This document shows positions 15,040-19,673 of a stretch of DNA of 19,673 bases, one piece after another (position 1 is the first letter of the stretch; each line of letters starts with the position of its first letter). The position numbers were made by a program, and so were the translations under genes. Under the pieces are notes generated by a model. The model saw only the letters and a list, made by a program, of their open reading frames with translations. It did no database searches and had not been told where the DNA came from. The DNA is from an uncultured Collinsella sp. (lineage in GTDB: Bacteria; Actinomycetota; Coriobacteriia; Coriobacteriales; Coriobacteriaceae). Where the stretch lies: NCBI GenBank assembly GCA_937934165.1, contig CALGZX010000118.1, forward strand, positions 1 through 19,673, written 5' to 3'.

Positions 15040-15642
15040 CTAGTGCACCAGTTTGCCAAACTGAATGGCGCGGACAATCAGCGTTACGCCAAACACCAGC
15101 AGTGCGGCGCCGCTAAAGATGACGAGCATCTTGGCCGACCACAGCGGATAGATAAACACGAACATGCCGGCGATGATGGAGAGCGCGCCGCTCAGGATGG
15201 CGAGGGCACGGTCGGACGAAAGCTCGGACTCCAGAATGGACATGACACCTTCGACGATCCAGCCAAAGCCGGCCACGATAACCACCATCGTGGTGAGCGT
15301 TGCGGTCGAGAAGGCCTGGTTGCGCAGGATTATGACGCCGCCCAAGATAATGAGTAGGTTGGAGATGATGCTCGTCACGCGCCAGCCGGTGGGCAGCAGT
15401 GGCTCGAAAACAGCGGTAAACAGCCTGATCGCGGCCGTGATCACAAAGTAGAAGCCCAAGACGGTCGTTAGGAAGACGAGGGACTTGGCGGGCGCAAACA
15501 GCAGTGCGATGCCGGCGACGAGCGCCAAGACGCCCGTGATGGCGTAAATCCAGCGCACGGCCTTGACGGCCTTGCCTGCCATGCTTTTCTCGTCAAATCC
15601 AAACTGGCTCGATTTTTGGTCATCATTCTTAAAGATGCCCAT
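15040..15642 (-). CDS. DUF308/HdeD-family membrane protein
   Basis: Membrane protein of 200 aa with about six hydrophobic segments (roughly 30-50, 54-75, 88-106, 112-133, 145-164 and 170-190) arranged as three helical pairs, as in HdeD, which in enterobacteria is linked to acid resistance. A hydrophilic N-terminal tail of about 25 residues precedes them. The ATG at 15642 is preceded by a strong GGAAAGGAG (complement of 15648-15656). It is the first gene of a two-gene minus-strand unit with the YaiI-type gene. Function in this lineage is unknown. Confidence 0.85.
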   Translation of the reverse strand: MGIFKNDDQKSSQFGFDEKSMAGKAVKAVRWIYAITGVLALVAGIALLFAPAKSLVFLTTVLGFYFVITAAIRLFTAVFEPLLPTGWRVTSIISNLLIILGGVIILRNQAFSTATLTTMVVIVAGFGWIVEGVMSILESELSSDRALAILSGALSIIAGMFVFIYPLWSAKMLVIFSGAALLVFGVTLIVRAIQFGKLVH

Positions 15643-15801
15643 AATGTCTCCTTTCCGTGCGGCGTAAGCCTTGACCGTTACGACCAGTATCGCCTAAAGG
15701 CGCTGGCGTATGGGTCGGGGAGGGTGAAACGTAACCCAAAGGCCCCGAATTGTTTCCGTTGTTCCCCACGTCGCGATTTTCTATTCAACAGGTGTAGAAC
15801 A

Positions 15802-15849
15802 TTGCGGCCCTGTTCGTTATTGCCTACGTTTTAGGTTAGATTTTCCTAA
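15802..15849 (+). promoter_or_regulatory. Probable promoter and DtxR/IdeR-like box before the nitroreductase gene
   Basis: TTGCGG (15802-15807) and TACGTT (15825-15830), 17 bp apart, form a plausible promoter. Immediately downstream, TTAGGTTAGATTTTCCTAA (15831-15849) is 19 bp with TTAGG/CCTAA ends. It agrees with the known DtxR box TTAGGTTAGCCTAACCTAA at 15 of 19 positions, all mismatches being central. This suggests iron- or manganese-dependent repression. Confidence 0.6.
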
Positions 15850-15877
15850 GAACAATTGCCCGAAATTGGGGGTCCCT

Positions 15878-16549
15878 ATGAACGAAACAGTTCCCGCGGC
15901 GCCGTCTAGCGCGGAGTCGATGTCAAAGCAAGGTTGCGAAAAGCTCGGCCTGGACACGTTTGACGCGCTGGTCCGCCGCGCCCGTACGTGCCGTCGCTTT
16001 GACGAGTCCATGCGCGTGCCGCGTGAGTTTTTGCTCGAGCTGGCAGAGCTGGCTCACCTGGCTCCCTGTGGTGCCAATGCTCAGCGTCTTCGTTTTCATG
16101 TGGTGAGCGGTTCCGAGGACTGCGCTCGCGTGTTTGACGAGCTTGCATGGGCCGGCGCGCTTAAGGACTGGCCGGGTCCTGCCGAGGGTGAGCGCCCGAC
16201 CGGCTACATCGCGATTCTTGCCGAGCGCGCCGTTCCGGGTAAGCCCGCCGCTCCTATTACTGAGGTCGACACGGGCATTGCCGCGCAGACGATGATGCTC
16301 GCCGCCCGCAGCGCCACGCCCGAGGTGGCTGCCTGCATGTTCAAGGCCTTTACGCCCCACGCGATCGATGCCATGGGGCTCGATAGCGACAAGTATGAGC
16401 TCAAGCTGATCATGGCGTTTGGCGTTCCGGCCGAGACGCAGGTGATCGATGCGATCGATTCCAACCCCGATGGCTCCATCAATTATTGGCGCGACGAGGC
16501 ACGGGTGCACCACGTACCCAAGCGTTCGCTCGCCGACGTACTGCTGTAG
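15878..16549 (+). CDS. Nitroreductase-family FMN protein
   Basis: Predicted FMN-dependent oxidoreductase, 223 aa. The N-terminal FMN-binding motif RRARTCRRFDES (33-44) corresponds to the RRSxRxF motif of the family. LAPCGANAQRLRFHVV (61-76) matches the SPSxxNxQPW-type block, with Cys64 in place of the usual Ser. DTGIAAQTMMLAA and the late MAFGVPAETQ are typical, and VHHVPKRSLADVL closes the domain. ATG 15878 follows a GGGGG run; an in-frame TTG at 15866 is less likely. The first ~25 residues are variable. The substrate is unknown. The upstream DtxR-like box hints that expression depends on iron or manganese. Confidence 0.85.
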   Translation: MNETVPAAPSSAESMSKQGCEKLGLDTFDALVRRARTCRRFDESMRVPREFLLELAELAHLAPCGANAQRLRFHVVSGSEDCARVFDELAWAGALKDWPGPAEGERPTGYIAILAERAVPGKPAAPITEVDTGIAAQTMMLAARSATPEVAACMFKAFTPHAIDAMGLDSDKYELKLIMAFGVPAETQVIDAIDSNPDGSINYWRDEARVHHVPKRSLADVLL

Positions 16550-16581
16550 TTGAGCGTCACCGCGGTGTGATCCGGCGGTAA

Positions 16582-16616
16582 ACCACCACAAAGGTACCTG
16601 TCCCCTTTGCGGTGGT
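16582..16616 (-). repeat. 35-bp dispersed palindromic repeat, copy 2
   Basis: Its reverse complement matches 3688-3722 at 32 of 35 positions. It lies in the 82-bp gap between the nitroreductase gene and the first phosphatase gene, ending 5 bp before that gene's ribosome binding site. Confidence 0.8.
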
Positions 16617-16631
16617 GCGAGAGGAGGGCGT

Positions 16632-17174
16632 GTGGCAGATTTGTATTTGGTGCGGCATGGGCAGACTGAGCTCAACGTGCAGAACATTTTGCAGGGTGGG
16701 CACGATTCGCCGCTTACGGCGCGCGGGCGCGAGCAGGCGCTGGCGACGCGCGCGGCGTTTGAGGCGCGTGGCGTGACCTTTGACCGTGTGTATTCCTCCC
16801 CGTTGGGCCGGGCGCGGCGTACGGCTGAGCTAATTGCTGGCGAGGGCTGCTCGATAGAGCTGGTCGATGACCTACGCGAGTGGCATTTGGGCTCGCTGGA
16901 GGGCACATCAAATCGCGATATGCCGCCGCAGCCCTGGGGTGATTATCCGGTGGCCTTTGGTGGCGAGTCTGAAGTGCAGCTCCAGTCGCGTATGGTCGCG
17001 GTGCTGTCGCGCATCATGGCCAGGCCGCAGCACGACTGCGTGCTGGCGGTTTCCCACGGCTCAGCCTGCCAGGAGTTTCTTGAGTATGTGACTGGCAGGG
17101 GAGAGCTACCCGACAACGGAGCCGTGCTTCATTTTGGCTATTGCGACGGGGCGTTTTCGCTCCTTGATTGGTAA
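16632..17174 (+). CDS. Histidine phosphatase family protein 1
   Basis: Cytosolic phosphatase of the phosphoglycerate-mutase-like superfamily, 180 aa. LVRHGQTE (6-13) holds the catalytic His9 and the first phosphate-binding Arg8; SSPLGRARRTAE supplies the second Arg; REWHLGSLEG contains the acid Glu; AVSHGS supplies the second His. The start is GTG 16632 with AGGAGG at 16622-16627 and only 4 nt spacing; no ATG is available near it. The gene is followed after 17 bp by a paralogue. Substrate is unknown; co-transcription with the second copy is likely. Confidence 0.9.
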   Translation: MADLYLVRHGQTELNVQNILQGGHDSPLTARGREQALATRAAFEARGVTFDRVYSSPLGRARRTAELIAGEGCSIELVDDLREWHLGSLEGTSNRDMPPQPWGDYPVAFGGESEVQLQSRMVAVLSRIMARPQHDCVLAVSHGSACQEFLEYVTGRGELPDNGAVLHFGYCDGAFSLLDW

Positions 17175-17191
17175 CGAACGAAAGGACCCCT

Positions 17192-17827
17192 ATGAATAAA
17201 GATCTGTATCTGGTCCGTCATGGACAGACGATATTCAACCTCAAGCGTATCATTCAGGGGTGGAGTGACTCGCCGCTTACGCAGTTGGGTTGCGACCAGG
17301 CGGCGCGCGCCGGCATGTTTTTACGTGCGTGCGGCATTGAGCCCGATCATGCCTACACCTCCACGCTTCATCGCACCGAGCAGACTATCGCCAACCTGTG
17401 GCCGGGCTTGGCGTACGAGCGCCTGGACGGTCTGCGTGAGTGGTTCTTTGGCGACTTTGAGGCCGAGCGCGTGATGCTTATGCCCGAGCGCCCGTGGCGA
17501 GATTTCTATCGTCAGTTTGGCGGCGAGAGCCAGATGCAGGTGCGCGAGCGCATGGCGGCGACGATAACCGATCTTATGCGACGTCCGGACCACGAGTGCG
17601 TGCTCGCGGTGAGCCATGGCTCGGCTATCAAGGAGTTTTTGGACCACGTGCGGGGCGCGGCGGCAGACGAGCGCGAACGCGTGCCGGGCAACTGCTCAGT
17701 GCTGCATTTTGCGTTTGACGATACGGCCGATACGTTTGAACTTGTCGAAGTCTTTACGCAGGAGGATTACGCGCGCGAGCTGGGGCTTGAACCACTTGTG
17801 GCGGCAGCAGGCCCGCAACGGGGATAA
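17192..17827 (+). CDS. Histidine phosphatase family protein 2
   Basis: Second copy of the same family, 211 aa: LVRHGQT (7-13), STLHRTEQT for the second Arg, REWFFGDFEAE for the acid and AVSHGSA for the second His. It shares DLYLVRHGQT, DSPLT, LREW, GGES and VLAVSHGSA with the upstream gene, so the pair arose by tandem duplication. ATG 17192 has AAAGGA at 17181-17186; an earlier in-frame start at 17168 overlaps the preceding gene and lacks conserved sequence. It has about 30 extra C-terminal residues. A bidirectional terminator follows. Confidence 0.9.
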   Translation: MNKDLYLVRHGQTIFNLKRIIQGWSDSPLTQLGCDQAARAGMFLRACGIEPDHAYTSTLHRTEQTIANLWPGLAYERLDGLREWFFGDFEAERVMLMPERPWRDFYRQFGGESQMQVRERMAATITDLMRRPDHECVLAVSHGSAIKEFLDHVRGAAADERERVPGNCSVLHFAFDDTADTFELVEVFTQEDYARELGLEPLVAAAGPQRG

Positions 17828-17870
17828 CGCGAGCGTGGCGGCACGGGTCGCTGGCATAACTTCTCGACGC

Positions 17871-17921
17871 AAAAGGGGCGCAGATGCATGTACCTGCTGC
17901 ATCTCCGCCCCCTGTTTGTTG
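17871..17921. terminator. Bidirectional terminator between convergent genes
   Basis: GGGGCGCAGATGCA (17875-17888) pairs with TGCATCTCCGCCCC (17898-17911), one mismatch. On the minus strand TTTT follows (17874-17871); on the plus strand a weaker CTGTTTGTT follows. Confidence 0.8.
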
Positions 17922-17956
17922 AGCTGCCGATTTTTGTGCTGCGCGGTCTGGTCTTG

Positions 17957-18640
17957 CTAGAACCGCGCGACTTGGTGCGTGAGCAGACCCGTCGGAACCT
18001 GCGGTGCGCCGCCGCTGACCTGCGCAGCGGGGAAGAGCACGGCAACGGTAAAGTTGAACGGCTCCTTGCCGGTGTACGTTCCGGCGGAACGGGCCTCATC
18101 GGCCAGGAGCTGTGATGCCTCGACTAGTGCGGCAGCGTAGGCAGGGTCGTCGGCCAGTGCCGGCTCCGGCGCCTGGTCGAGCATGGCACGGATGGCGCCG
18201 ACGGCGTCCTCGCGCTTGACCTCCCACACGCGGTGCGTAATACCCGCGGGGTCGGTGACGGCGTAGAGCGAGGCGCCCTCTTTGGCAGCGCCCAGGATGA
18301 TGTCCATGACGGGCGACGCCTCGTAGGCGAGCGACACGGGGCGCGGCTGCACCTTGAGCTCGGCGATCGCGCGCGCGGCGGCGGCCACGTCGGCGCTGGC
18401 ATCGCCCTTGCCGCCCGCAAGTACACTCGTCGGGCAGATCGCCACGACACCCGTCACACGTCCCGGCTCGCCCGAGCATTCGTACACGTAATACGCCGCA
18501 CCCGGGTCCTTGAGCATCAGACCATCGGCAATGGCTCCGCGCAGAGCATCGTTGCCGCTCATGATGCTGTCCATTGCAGGCAGCGCCTCGAGCACGCGGT
18601 CCTGAGCCGGGCGGATGCAGGGAAACGGAAGTGCTTTCAT
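17957..18640 (-). CDS. Shortened DUF1015-like protein
   Basis: A 227-aa protein that I assign tentatively to the DUF1015 family. The start, MKALPFPCIRPAQDRVLEAL, resembles the conserved N-terminus (FKAIRP). GAAYYVYECSGEPGRVTGVVAI and RPVSLAYEA match the middle block, and EPFNFTVAVLFPAAQV matches the closing block. Typical members are about 400 aa and contain DGHHR; here that section is reduced and the HHR motif is absent. The ATG at 18640 has only a weak AGGA (18647-18650) before it. It is downstream of the M20 gene by 39 bp, same strand. Function unknown. Confidence 0.6.
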   Translation of the reverse strand: MKALPFPCIRPAQDRVLEALPAMDSIMSGNDALRGAIADGLMLKDPGAAYYVYECSGEPGRVTGVVAICPTSVLAGGKGDASADVAAAARAIAELKVQPRPVSLAYEASPVMDIILGAAKEGASLYAVTDPAGITHRVWEVKREDAVGAIRAMLDQAPEPALADDPAYAAALVEASQLLADEARSAGTYTGKEPFNFTVAVLFPAAQVSGGAPQVPTGLLTHQVARF

Positions 18641-18679
18641 GGGCGGTCCTAACGCACGAGTCGGTTTGTTCGCGGCTTA

Positions 18680-19673
18680 TTATGCCCCAACTTGGCCGCT
18701 CGCGTCCCAGAGCACGTTATCGGCGAGCGCGATTAGCACCTGCTGACAACGAACGATATCGGCGTGGGGCACATATTCGTTGGGCTTGTGCGCGAGCGCG
18801 AGCGACCCGGGACCGTAGCTCATGCAATTGCGGTTACCTGTCTTGCCGGCAATGACGGCGGTGTCGGTGTAGCCGGTAAAGAAGCCGACGGTCGTGTCCG
18901 CGTCCGTCACGTCATCGGCGGCACGCTTGAGCGCTGCTAGAAGGGGAGAGTTCGGGTCGCGCTCGATGGCGGGGCGGTCGCCCGTCACGGTGTAGCTGCC
19001 ATGGCAACCGGGAACGGCGGCTTCGGCGACGGCGATGGCCTGCTCTACCATGCGCGTCGCGGCGGCCGTATCGGTCGGCGGGGTCAGGCGCATGTCGACC
19101 CAGACTTTGGCGCGGTCGGGTACGACGTAGGGGCGATATCCGCCCTCGATTTGGCCAAACGTGATGGTCGAAGGCCCCAGCTCATTATGCACGGGCAGCG
19201 CCGCAAATGCGCGGCGAAGCGAGCACACGACCTCGGCCATGGCGGCGACGGCATCCGCGCCCTTCCAGGGCTGGCTCGCATGCGCTGTCACGCCAGCCAT
19301 TTCAATCTCGAACCACGTACGCCCCTTGTGCGCCACTTGAATCTGTCCGTCGGTGGGCTCGGTATCCAGCACCCATTCGCGCGAACCGACCCAGCCGGCA
19401 TCGATGGCTGCCTCGGAGCCTCGCATAAAGTCTTCCTCGTCGACCGAGCAGATGAGCGAAAAGCCGCGGCGGGGCAGCGCGCCATCCGTCGCCACGCGCT
19501 CGAGCGTATGGACCAGTGCGGCAATGGCGCAGGCCAGGCCACCCTTCATATCGCAGGCACCGCGGCCATAGAGCTTGCCGTCGCGCACAACCGTCCCGAG
19601 CGGCGGAATGTCCGCGTCCCAGCCATCGCCCAGCGTAACGGTATCCATATGGCAGATATAGACGAGTCGTGGC
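18680..19673 (-). CDS. M20-family metallopeptidase (ArgE/DapE-like), 5' partial
   Basis: Zinc-dependent amidohydrolase/peptidase of the ArgE/DapE/carboxypeptidase type. The frame is open to the window edge, so the N-terminus is missing; an ATG at 19648 is internal. Metal ligands are visible: His in YICHMDTV, Asp in GRGACDMKGG, the Glu pair in SVDEEDF, Asp in LDTEPTDG and His in LAHKPNEYVPH. The dimerisation (lid) domain lies between, beginning AHKGRTWFEIEMAG with the conserved AHAS. The C-terminus is complete, ending at 18680. Substrate (N-acyl amino acid or dipeptide) cannot be decided. Confidence 0.93.
   Translation of the reverse strand, partial: PRLVYICHMDTVTLGDGWDADIPPLGTVVRDGKLYGRGACDMKGGLACAIAALVHTLERVATDGALPRRGFSLICSVDEEDFMRGSEAAIDAGWVGSREWVLDTEPTDGQIQVAHKGRTWFEIEMAGVTAHASQPWKGADAVAAMAEVVCSLRRAFAALPVHNELGPSTITFGQIEGGYRPYVVPDRAKVWVDMRLTPPTDTAAATRMVEQAIAVAEAAVPGCHGSYTVTGDRPAIERDPNSPLLAALKRAADDVTDADTTVGFFTGYTDTAVIAGKTGNRNCMSYGPGSLALAHKPNEYVPHADIVRCQQVLIALADNVLWDASGQVGA

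Overview
The window looks like a chromosomal stretch from a high-GC, anaerobe-type actinobacterium, most probably a Collinsella-like member of the Coriobacteriia. This is inferred from codon usage (strong G/C at third positions), the mix of proteins (a large YaiI/DUF188 protein, a short DtxR-type regulator, a His-rich ArsP_2-type exporter, a paralogous AbiEi/DUF559-like protein) and the dispersed short repeats. No rRNA, tRNA or CRISPR array was seen.

Layout. (1) 1-3577, plus strand: a phosphate ABC importer operon pstS (5' end missing)-pstC-pstA-pstB with overlapping junctions, closed by hairpins; no phoU follows. (2) 3783-6419, plus: an ABC-F ATPase and a Cof-type HAD phosphatase, with a terminator. 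(3) 6627-7016, plus: a short DtxR/MntR-type metalloregulator preceded by two similar operator-like boxes. (4) 7157-7283: a 127-bp nested palindrome between convergent genes. (5) 7300-9999, minus: a Zn/Cd efflux locus made of an ArsR/SmtB sensor with a complete alpha5 zinc site, a free-standing HMA metal-binding protein and a P1B-2 ATPase without its own HMA domain. Three operators of identical architecture (six-base arms around N8) control it. (6) About 10070-12060: a visibly AT-richer island with one AbiEi/DUF559-like nuclease gene (minus) and four copies of an approximately 28-bp repeat in alternating orientation. (7) 12149-14390: a DEDD 3'-5' exonuclease (minus) divergent from a His-rich ArsP_2-type heavy-metal/manganese exporter (plus), whose promoter carries a box matching the one upstream of the DtxR-type gene. 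(8) 14557-15642, minus: DUF308/HdeD membrane protein and YaiI/DUF188 protein, abutting. (9) 15878-17827, plus: a nitroreductase-family protein behind a DtxR/IdeR-like 19-bp box, then two tandem histidine phosphatases. (10) 17957-19673, minus: a shortened DUF1015-like protein and an M20 metallopeptidase (5' end outside the window).

Taken together, much of the window concerns metal and phosphate homeostasis: phosphate import, zinc/cadmium efflux under ArsR control, and a putative manganese/heavy-metal exporter and a flavoprotein that both carry DtxR-type candidate operators. The least explained parts are the repeat-flanked nuclease island, the 127-bp palindrome and the shared boxes linking the regulator to the exporter.
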